A DNA stretch of 64,000 nt. It comes from Enoplolaimus lenunculus (lineage: Eukaryota; Nematoda; Enoplea; Enoplida; Thoracostomopsidae). Of this stretch, positions 10,301-19,800 are shown piece by piece. The notes under the pieces are model-generated. The model was not told the DNA's origin. It did no database searches and saw only the letters and a list, made by a program, of their open reading frames with translations. How positions within the stretch are numbered: position 1 is the stretch's first letter; the number at the start of each line of letters is the position of its first letter. The translations under genes were made by a program, and so were the position numbers. Location: contig JASANG010001531.1 of NCBI GenBank assembly GCA_030248215.1, forward strand, positions 1-64,000. Direction: 5' to 3'.

Positions 10301-12988
10301 GCGACTAGCATGCCCGACTCGACTATCCATTCTTCTATGATGACACCGAGTTCAGCCCCTTCTTGACACTGCTCGTCCCAGGTAGAACTGTGAGCGTTTA
10401 CGTCACAAGCGATCACGACGTCTGTACCCGAAGGGAGATAGCATGGGTCGAACTGTTGGGTTCTCTACTCAGCGGCCGAGGTTCCAATGGGCAGGACGTA
10501 ACAGTTTACCAGCCGCACATTCTGGTTCTTCCCAAATAGTCGCACTTGCAAGGCATCTGTTGTGTTGTCAGTTGGCGCTGTGATGCTGGCTGCCACCTTT
10601 TGAAACTGGATCCCGCTTCGGATGAGTGTGGCTACCCCATCCCCTCTTGCCGGGGCATTGATTCTGCCCCGTGGCCGGTCTTTTCAGATCGTGTTTCATC
10701 CGGGCAGGCTGAACTGCCGATGGGGTTGGAGATGTGTTTCTTGCAGGACTGCCACATCGAATTCGCCTTCCACCAGCTGGCGTAGTAGTTCAGATCTCTT
10801 GGCTAAAGTAGGAATCCCATTCGCATTCAGGACTAGGATCTTGACTTCATCCGGCTTTTTGACTCGGTGCTCGCTGAAAGCTGAGTGGAACGAATCATCG
10901 GAGATTCTATGTTTCTTTGACAGATTTTGACGGCCAGGGGACTGGATTTGGTAGTATGTCCCCCTGACCCCAGTATGCAGGGTTACCAGGGCCGGCTAAC
11001 GAAAACCCATCTTCCTACGCCCATGGCGAACCATCTGACTCGCTCCATGCGAGACGCGGGAATATGGTACTTTTGGTGTGAACACTCCTGCACCGCGTTG
11101 AGCTAGTACCATTGCAGTAGTTATCCTGTAGTCGTCCGACATTTCGACTAATCAAGTGGCATGTAACACAGACTATACATTTGAATTATGGAATGCGTAC
11201 TGAGAGCTGAATTTATTCAAACAATGATTGAGGTTGAGAGCAGCAAGTGGTAAAAGTGTCAGAAAGAAGGCATGGTGTGTTTCAGGTCAACTTAAAAAAT
11301 CACAAGTGTTCCGTATCTCTTTGAATTCGGCTGATTCAAAACCGAATCCAATTCGGAACTTTCCATTTTTGCCAAATTTGAAACGAGTTCAGACTTTTGT
11401 TGCCATCCCAGCAAGAGTGTGTATTTTGTGCATTTTAACCTCTTTCAGGGAACTTATATACTTGACGAGTGCCAGGCCCGCAACCAGAAGTTTTAAGCAA
11501 ATTTGACAAGAAAATTTTTGACGGGGCAAGCCAGAGAGGCGAAGATACCCGTACAGGGATCATGCTGCCTCGCTTACTCGTAGTCGTGGCTCTGCCGAGT
11601 GTGAATCAGTATGAAGATAATAATAAACCCGAATGTCAATTTCTATTCTGAGCAGAACCATTGACAACTTACATTCGTATTTCAATTGAAATGTTTTATT
11701 TTTAGTGTTCAATTAACAACGAATGCTATACACCAGATCGATATACTCCTACAGGGATCGAACCTTATTCTACGTAAGGTTATTATATTTTGCGGCATGA
11801 AATTGCAATTTATCGTGTTTTGGGTGCAGACGGTGCTGTAAATGGTTGGTGTAGTTTTAATTTCAATCGTTTTCGAAGTCGTTTTTAGCACACGCGAATT
11901 TTTTTGTATTTTTGTGAAGATTTAGCCTGGCGTAACAGTTGTTGGTGAAATGTTTTCTGCGAAAATACAGTGCGATCGTAACACAAAGACGACTTTTAAC
12001 CCTTTTGTTTCTGGATTTTGGTTTGTCGTTTTAGCTCGGTTATTCGATGTTTCAGTTTAAATTTAACTACATACGAGTAGTAGTCATTTGTGAATATTGG
12101 ATTTATTTTTGTTTCAGGATTCAAATTATTGTTGGATTCACGTTTTCCACAATCATATCCCTGTACGCAATCTATAGACTGGTCATGATGGAGTTCAAAG
12201 CGCAAGTTCCTGCGGTAATCTAAAGCTTGTGCTCGAAGTTTCTCATCGATAATACGGTCATTGAGTTATATAATTATAACAGCTGTTAATTGAGAACGAA
12301 ATGTAGCAGTGTGTTAGCACTTTACGATGGTGGAAAAAACCTGAAGTCTTAAGAAGATATATAATTCTATCTTAGGTTTCCTGTCCTGTAGCAAAATTTT
12401 AAGCGAAAAATGGCATTCATGCAGCTATTGGCTTTTACTATAGTTTTGTCCGTGCTCGTATTCTCAAAAATGCCTACATCTATTGCCAGATGTGATAGGT
12501 CTTGTATGGTTTGGAACACCAAAAGGCGAGCTTCAAAATTCAACAAGTTTTCTAAGTTGATTTGCTCTACTTCTGTGCAAAATTTGAAATTTGAAACAGC
12601 TGGAGTTTGTTAGTATGAAAATTTATCGCTAACTGGTGATAGGTGCTATATGCGTTCGAAAATATGGCTCCTTTACATATTTTTTGGTAGGCATGCAGGT
12701 ATCATGGGCTTAAAGCCAGGATTTTGGAAATAGGAAATACGTTCTATAAAAATTTCGAAGGGTTTTCTCGTGTTGCAAACTGAAACCGCATCTGAATACC
12801 CCTGCATAAAACACAAACTGGCTTCTTCACTGGACGCCCTGGCTACTCCCTTGTATAATACATCTGAACTGAGATATTTTCAGTTTCCAACTCAAGTTCC
12901 TTATGATTTGGATCAAGCGTGGCCGTACGATAATCCAAAAAGATATCCTATGAAAGCCTACAGCTACGAACTCGTGGATGAAGAATAA
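7310..12988 (+). CDS. NDUFB8: NADH dehydrogenase 1 beta subcomplex subunit 8 (partial model)
   Basis: NDUFB8 is an accessory membrane-arm subunit of mitochondrial complex I, with one membrane helix. The first recognised exon, 7310-7551 (acceptor TTTTTAG, donor GTAAGC), encodes the family core: PGWYPRTPEQRAAAAAKYGL, REEDYK, then HKDPYENWSNDRFRRNYGEL. An exon at 12392-12457 (after CCTGTAG) encodes KRKMAFMQLLAFTIVLSVL, the membrane helix. The last, 12884-12988 (after ATTTTCAG), encodes FPTQVPYDLDQAW and KRYPMKAYSYELVDEE and ends at TAA. All junctions are phase 0. The exon or exons for the start codon and mitochondrial presequence were not found. About 20 residues usual before the helix are missing; 12118-12162, between TTTCAG and GTACGC, would fit in frame but is unproven. 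The first intron holds a reverse-oriented LINE. Confidence 0.75.
8275..11150 (-). mobile_element. LINE (non-LTR retrotransposon with RNase H), internally deleted
   Basis: GC-rich block in an AT-rich intron, read on the minus strand. From about 10850: an endonuclease of the EEP type (VLNANGIPTLAKRSELL, DVAVLQETHL, later IACDVNAHSSTWDE and PDAVFAHN). Next is the start of reverse transcriptase (LSTKSAPEEDSVSNAML, ending FFNLC near 9674), then directly the thumb/C-terminal part (SSYGQFASQADQPPERVK, SIGSRLWMCQR). RNase H follows (IWSNGALKDGSTEGG, ECKARFEALQWLL, VYSESQSLLSRREQGP, WVP), then a zinc knuckle (CTYCGLSDDTLEHLIISC). The central reverse transcriptase with its YxDD site is absent at about 9680. 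The RNase H aspartate of WSDG is N and the endonuclease SDH is SGH. The frame is broken several times. The 3' tail is CAA/CTA microsatellite (8278-8320). Domain order fits the I/Ingi/R1 side of LINEs. Confidence 0.88.
12454..12665 (+). mobile_element. Diverged MITE abutting the NDUFB8 helix exon
   Basis: The left end GCTCGTATTCTCAAAAATG and the right TTATCGCTAACTGGTGATAGG followed by TGCTATATGCGTTCGAAAATA match the family at 6744-6966 and 26966-27146. The element begins within three codons of the end of the predicted membrane exon, so the plausible splice donor GTATTC lies in its terminal repeat. Confidence 0.55.
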
Positions 12989-13329
12989 TGAAATTTAGAT
13001 ATGGTTCATTTTATATCAGTATAGCCGTTGTCTGCTTAAGAACTAATTAGAATTAAATGCTGTTGTTATTGCAGAAAGCAAAGTGTCAGAATTTTATATT
13101 GATTGGTTACTACAGGCTACACCGAAATAACGCACTTTGACACCGTTAAACACGCGTAACTAAATTCAGCGTTATTGTTATGTCTTATGGTTTACTCGAG
13201 TTTAAAACGATCAGTGCCGTTTCGCTAACCCACGGCTATGAAGAAATATGCGTATATTTATGGATTTTTACCAATATGTAGAACGGGTATCGAAGAAATC
13301 ATTGGTCTATAGTTGGGCCTGCGCTTAGA

Positions 13330-13545
13330 CGATATGTAGTTGAATTATGGAATATCATGTGATATTCGCGTAGGCTATTTGTATACGATGTCTACTTGAG
13401 ATGAGTGATTTGTAAACCAATGTGACATTCACATTTTGTAGTAATACCTGCTATTTAGATTGCAATATTTTATGTTGACGTCGAATCACCACGGGTCAAA
13501 ACGTGTTTCTGGTTGCCCCAGTTATAACGTGAACCCCGCATAAGG
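13330..13545. repeat. ATATCATATGATAT-type repeat, copy
   Basis: It contains GGAATATCATGTGATATTCG and, at its right, TATAACGTGAACCCCGCAT, the same two landmarks as at 363-660. No coding region is visible. Confidence 0.45.
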
Positions 13546-13725
13546 TCAAACATTTTTTGACAACTTACCACTAGCTGTGTGACTGAAACAGTTGTTGCAT
13601 TATGTATACCACTATCAACGTTCACCTACCGCTTCGCCGGTTTTTGTACTTTAGCACAAGCTAAGCAATCTGTTAACGTTTTGCTTTCGTTCATGTACAT
13701 GTATAGATATAATATACCTGTTTAG

Positions 13726-14097
13726 CAGCGTGCAACCGGAAGTGAAAAATACCGGAGCAGGAGCCGGCGGTCAACGAAACTTGCCGGAGCTGCAGCCGGA
13801 GTTGAGCCGAAATTAGCTGGTAAAAATGATGGTTGGTTAATTAATTTTAGCCATTATCTACAATATGTTGTTAAGTTGTTTAGTTGTATGGTTTTACGCT
13901 AATTTTATAAGAAATTTCGGCAATTCTTTCTTGAAAATTGTGAAAAAAGTGAAACGAAACGCGCTAAACAGATAAATTTTGCAAAATTATGCAAACTTTT
14001 GCTACCGAAATTGCCGGAACCTATGGCAAAAATTCTACCGATGCCGAAGGCTGATTTTCTGTCGGAGCCATAGAGGCAGACCTGCAGTTGTACCCTG
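13726..14097. mobile_element. CAGCGTGCAACCGG-ended TIR element, exact 8-bp duplication
   Basis: This 372-bp element begins CAGCGTGCAACCGGAAGTG and ends with the inverted GCAGTTGTACCCTG. The arms contain CCGGAG and GCCGGA units. It is flanked on both sides by the exact octamer CTGTTTAG (13718-13725 and 14098-14105). A second copy is at 24556-24898. It is non-coding; the 8-bp duplication and CAG..CTG ends suggest a hAT relative. Confidence 0.85.
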
Positions 14098-14460
14098 CTG
14101 TTTAGTAAACGTTTTGTAGTTCACGTGATTTGGCATGATCGTGTATTATATTGCGGAAAGGGAAACACTTTAGCAAGCGAAATGTTTGCAGTGTGCATAA
14201 AGCTTGCTGGTGACGGCTTCAATAAATTAGTGACTTAATATTATGTAAAATCCGTTTGTGATAAAAGTTTATTTACAGTTTTCTGTTCGAAGTTAGTTGT
14301 ACGATGAAACAAAGAGTTCTTCATTTGACGGACTTTTCTATTAGTAAACTGGTTCTCTGAGTTGTTATTGGCTTGCGGATTTTTCAGTTTATACTCAAAT
14401 TCATAAAAAATCATACTTATGCGCCAAGCTATTTTTAGCGGTTTGGATTCTTTAAATTTT

Positions 14461-14945
14461 ATATAAACATGGCAAAATTCACTACCGATATTGCCCTCAT
14501 TGTCTGTCGAACTTCTGAGCGAGCTGTAAGTTCTAATTTCTGTTGGAGCCGGAAGCAGAGCTCCGGTTAGTGTACTTTGTAGTCTGCATGGTACAACCGG
14601 AGGTCTGTCTCCGGCTCCGCAAGAAAATCAGCCTCCAGTTCCGGTCGAATTTGTGCCGGAGGTTCTGACAGTTTCGGTATTGAAATTTTGCAAAATTTAC
14701 TTTATATAAACATGGCAAAATTCACTACCGATATTGCCCTCATTGTCTGTCGAACTTCTGGGCGAGCTGTAAGTTATAATTTCTGTTGGAGCCGGAAGCA
14801 GAGCTCCGGTTAGTGTACTTTGTAGTCTGCATGGTACAACCGGAGGTCTGTCTCCGGCTCCGCAAGAAAATCAGCCTCCAGTTCCGGTAGAATTTGTGCC
14901 GGAGGTTCTGACAGTTTCGGTATTGAAATTTTGCAAAATTTACTT
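14461..14945. repeat. 243-bp tandem duplication of a CCGGAG-family fragment
   Basis: Two nearly identical units, 14461-14703 and 14704-14945, differ at only a few bases. Each contains GGTACAACCGGAGGTCTG and CGGCTCCGCAAGAAAATC, which are the arm sequence of the element at 13726-14097. The duplication is therefore local and recent, inside a relic of that family. Confidence 0.85.
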
Positions 14946-15061
14946 GTTTAACGCGTTTTCTTTCACTTTTGTCACAATTTTCAGGAAAGAATTTCCGAAA
15001 TTTCTCAGAAAATTAGCGTAAAAACCAAACAACTTAACAGAATATTGCAGATATAGCTGAA

Positions 15062-15328
15062 CTTAATCTCTTCTCACATTAAGTTGCCTGTAGGCAACTG
15101 AGTGCAGTGTATATACGTTAAATAGTATATATCGCACCATATTTACGAATTGCAACACGTATACATAGTACTAAATCACCACAAGACGTGAGAACTCCTC
15201 GGGCTCGAGCGTCAAGCTCCTATAGTTGAGTGGGGATCGTATACGCCTCCCACTCCAGTCACTGGGGTTCGAATCCTAGAATAAAAGTAGGTCTCAGGGG
15301 ACGAAAATATTCATGTGAGAAAGGGTTA
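15062..15328 (+). mobile_element. TIR element with tRNA-like core, copy 2
   Basis: It runs from CTTCTCACATTAAGTTGCCTG to TTCATGTGAGAAAGGGTTA. The body matches the next copy, including the tRNA-like block with GGGGTTCGAATCC. Confidence 0.75.
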
Positions 15329-15356
15329 AGCGAAAATTTTTCAGTTTACTATCTAT

Positions 15357-15600
15357 AACCCCTTCTCACATTGAGTTGCCTGTATGCAAGTCAGTGCAGT
15401 GTATATACGTTAAATAGTATATATCGCACCGTGTTTAACAATTGCAACACGTATACATAATACTAAATCACCACAAGACGTGAGAGCCCCCTCGAGCTCG
15501 AGCGTCAAGCTCCTATAGCTGAGTGGTGATGGTATACGCCTCCCACTCCAGTCACTGGAGTTCGAATCCTAGCATAAAATATTCATGTGAGAAAGGGTTA
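15357..15600 (+). mobile_element. TIR element with tRNA-like core, copy 3
   Basis: The ends AACCCCTTCTCACAT and ATGTGAGAAAGGGTTA are inverted repeats. At 15509-15574 lies a tRNA-like segment. It starts GCTCCTATAGCTGAGTGG (A box), has a CCTCCCACTCC anticodon-arm-like stretch and then GGAGTTCGAATCC (B box). The acceptor stem does not close well, so I do not call a functional tRNA. A further fragment with GGTTCGAATCCAAGG lies at 16170-16232. Confidence 0.75.
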
Positions 15601-16863
15601 ATTAATCATTTTTACTACCTAATTTTGTCTCGCGGGTCGGAATTTGTTTCTGGCAAGTGTTTTCTGAAGGTACAAATCTGTACCACCCTTCATGAGTACT
15701 CTTAATTATTTTCCTGTCACAATGTAATTTCTACAAGGCGTGTGCGTAATTAAAACATGCTATTGACTAGAGTCCTCATCAACTTTTGGTGCCAGGAAGG
15801 AACGCGTTTCAGGATAGCTCTTATTACGTTTATTTGTATATTTTGAGTAAAAAATTTTGCTTGTAGCAGGTTATTAACCAAGATTGCCAATTTACTAAAA
15901 CAATGAGTTGTTATTTGCCTGTTCCGTGTAAAGAATAGAATTGAATCAGAAACAAATTAATTACTACAATCATTTAGACGGTAATTAAGCTTGCAAATAA
16001 AAGTATTTTGTATAGGGCATCAATCTGGGGTTTTTATGCTATATACACAGTAAATTTTGACGATTTTCCGCATAATGAGCAACGAATTGTATTGTATGCT
16101 TGCAAATGCAATATGTGTACAATTCATTGTGTTGTACAATAAATGCTCGTATGTACACATAGTTAAAGAACTGGTGGTTCGAATCCAAGGTCGGAATTAG
16201 ATTTAAGGTGAAATAGAAAATATTTATGCGGAAAAGGGTAACATTTCTAGGTGGCATTTAGTAGGCTGAGTGTTTGGCTTTTTAATACTATTATATAGGA
16301 TCTGTTAAGTTAACGGTACAGTTGCCTGGCAATTTATTTTGGTCGGTTGAGATATATACTGTTAATGTTTAGCGCCTGCTTCGAATCTTGGATTAGTTAC
16401 ATGTCTTTAAATGTTTTTTGAAACTGTCGTTTTTAACATGTGTTGCATTCAGCAATTTGCTGTAGATTTGAGGCACTGGGTGCAAAATGTTGTGCATAGC
16501 TGTAGTGGTTTAATAGTATCGGTGTTAGTGCTAATTTTAATTTTTACTTGAAGTATTATTTTTATTGCATATCAGAGCTACAACACCCCACATACGTATT
16601 TTGGGCACCTTTTAAGCACAAATAAACTTTATTTTTAACAATACATGACAGATCGTTCTACAAAAGAATTAGTAAGTACGTATAAATTTTCTGATAGTCT
16701 AATTCTCAAATGTATCCGGTAACTGGTGATAAGCTTTGTAATAAAACACCCAGTGAAGAACGAGGTCTGAAATTTTTCTTAAATTTTGCAGTTAAACTGT
16801 CCTTCTTCTATGTTGTATTTCTGATTGATAGATGCGGCGGTTAGCTTATTTCAATATTAATTG
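15601..16863. other. Gap between repeats and the K2P gene, no gene seen
   Basis: Apart from a fragment of the tRNA-like TIR element near 16170-16235 there is only AT-rich sequence. The part just left of 16864 would contain the 3' untranslated region of the minus-strand channel gene. Confidence 0.5.
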
Positions 16864-19800
16864 CTAATCCACGTTTGATTGTTCGGGATCAACGGTGACA
16901 AGATTAATATCAGGAAACAAAAAGTCGTTGAGCATTTCATCAGTTGTATTGGTTGAGTCCGGCGCTTGATCCACTTCCCCAATGAAATCAGACGGCTGAG
17001 CGTTAAGTTGAGATGGTTTCAGTTCATCTCGACTTATCGCCAATGATTTTGGTTTTCTTTGTTGCGGTTGTGGACCAGTCAGGAGTTTCCGAGTTGATAT
17101 TTGAGCATTTTCTCGTTGCTGTTCTGATGCTTGCTCGTCCTGTTCTTGATTTTCGTTGTCTGCTGTTGCCGACGTTTCGGGTTCTGATTTCTGGTTGATT
17201 TCTCCTAGTTGCATCGGTGGTTTGTGAGATAATTCTGTTCTCAGCACGCGTACCACGGGCGGTTGAGGTGGAGGGGGGTTGCTCGAATCGTCTGAGGTAT
17301 CACCCGAAGTTGGGTCTGTTGCAAGTAGAACTTGATTTTCTGTCAGCTTTTGGGTGGCATCATCTGTATTTAGGTGCTGTTCTAGTGATGGTACTTTTGC
17401 GAGCATAACTCGTTTTGTCTGTATTGGCAAAATGTCCGAATCTTGAATTCCGGAGGTTAACGAGTGTGCGATGCCATCAGGAGTTGCCTGATTGTGATAC
17501 TCGTGATTTGATGAGTACTGCGTTGGCTTAATATCCTGGTCAGAAAGTGCCGGGTAGGCGATCCCAGGCATTGCACATGGCATGTGACTGTCACGAGATT
17601 GTTGCGGTTTTAGCTTTGGTTGTGGTTGGACTTGTGTTCGATATCGAGGTGGCGTTTGCTGGCGACGTTGTTTTTGTTGTGGTTGTTGTTGATGATGATG
17701 TTGTTGTTGTTGTGGTTGTTGCTGTTGTTGTGATTGTCGTTGCTCTTGTTTTTGTAGCTCTAGCAGTTGTTGCTCTTCTAATCGCGGTAACAAGGTTTGG
17801 TCGACTAATCGGTGGTAAGGCGTCATCATGGGTTGAAGTGTTCGCTGGATCTCAGATTGTTGAGGTTCATGTGCGCGTTGAACCGGAACCGTCGTACGTT
17901 GAACGAAATCTGTATGCGGGACATGTTGAATGGGGTTCATAGCAGCTGGCTTAGTCAGGACAGAGTAATCGGTTGTGTTTGGCGGAAGGCTAAATTTGGC
18001 TTGATCACCTGAAATAGCATAGTGTGGTGCAGTATGTGGGGGTCTAGTTGTGATAATAAGACGCAGTGTTTCGAAAGACAAGTTCTAGTGTTTTGTTTTA
18101 TCCCCGCTTACGATTTTGGTGTGGGATTTTGTAAACTAATATGATTAATTGGTTTCGCTATCGGTCATTGTATGCGAGTATCATGTATTGCTAAATTTGT
18201 ACATTCTAAGACTAAAGTTTTTTGTTTACTTGCTCGAATTAGCTTTTTTAGTGTAAAAACTAGCCAGCTGCAATATCTGTCTGTACTTTGAAGTTTTCAA
18301 AAAATCAAGCCAAGCATTGAACTCTGAATATAATGCTTCTTAGCGAAACTAATATTTTTGCGTTTATACGAAGTTTTAGGCCCAAAAAATTGAAATTTAG
18401 AAACGTATACTTAATAAATGGAACAATAGTATCTGTTGGTTAAACAAGAAGAACTTAGCATTAATCTAAAAAGTTCAAGTTAAAGTTTGGTATTTTTTCA
18501 TTGTTTGACTGGTAATGAAACCGTATTTAATACCTTGCTCTTCAGGAAAACTGGCAACTGCGGTATAAAACGAAACCGACGATAATGCGTCTGGCTCAAC
18601 AGATCCCCCGGCGCGTTTGGTACTTTGATGTCTTGAGAGTTGAGACCCCGTCCGAAGCATACTTGATGGCTGACCGCTAGACAAAGGTGGTATGCCACCG
18701 GCTACCGCCGTTGTGCTACCGCGGTTGCCTGAACTAAAGTCCGTTAAATAATCGGTTGAGTCGGCAAGAATTGAGTCACGAGCGGCGGCTTGTTGGCTGA
18801 AGATGTTTGACGATGGCGTAACCTCAATAGGATCGTATCCCTAAAAGTTAACGGTTCGAAAAAGTTAAGGATTCGATTTGTGATGTCTTTTGAACAATGT
18901 TTTGACTGAAATTATGTGTGTTCTACGCGGTTTGGGGTGATATCTGCCTTGAAATACGTAACATTTTTTATTTTCGGAATTTAACAGCAATCGTTTTAAG
19001 CTGGCGTTGCTTATATATGACTCATTTTTCTGTTGTCAGATTGAAGTCATATTTTTGTCTTTGGTACTTAGTCATCAATACTTTAACGAACGATGTTTTT
19101 GCCGTAATTTAACTAAATCAATCCTTCATGAATGTTGGCTCTTGCTCAAATTAAGGCTGGTGTGAATAATACCTAAACGATTTGAAATCAAAACTAAACC
19201 TGGAAGTTAACGTTTTTCACCACAGGTGTTGTTGTGGCTGAATTTGAAGCTAATAAAGCCGCAGTTGCCGGGTCTGACGGTACGGCAGTGGCTGCGTTAA
19301 TTTGTATTGGTCGTCGTTCGGACCCTCGCCTCGGTTGAACGTTAATGCCGGAAGCTTGGATTGAACGATTTCGACGGCGTAAATTGTGCCGACACCGTTC
19401 GAGAAGTATACGTTTCCGGTGTTCGTCCATACAGACCGTGTGAATGAAACGATCTTCCCACGATAACATCGATTTGACGCCATTGGGAATTGCCGATACA
19501 CGAACGTATGGATTGTTTCGACGCGCTTCTACTGGTGGTTGTTTGTCTTCGAAGTAAACAATTTCACCTGAGAAGTTGAAAATACTAATTCAGAGGTCAG
19601 TTTTTAAATTTACTCACTTGTTGGCGCTACTGTATATCGTTTTTAGCGACCAACTGCTATTGTAAACGACGCATTATATTGGGGGTTTTTACTGGTCATT
19701 ATTTGGTTGTTTTGCCGTTGCCGGAATTACTTCTCATATTGCTATAGATTTTTAAAAATGTCTATTGAATTGGAACGGCAAATAAGTTTTGTCCAGCTTT

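Noticed and set aside
11996-12205. Minus-strand frame ending in a basic stretch
   Set aside because: No paired splice sites and no family resemblance; it overlaps the candidate NDUFB8 intermediate exon on the other strand.
17547-17942. Plus-strand open frame of 131 codons
   Set aside because: It is the antisense shadow of the Gln-rich last exon of the K2P channel (poly-Val from antisense CAA/CAG).
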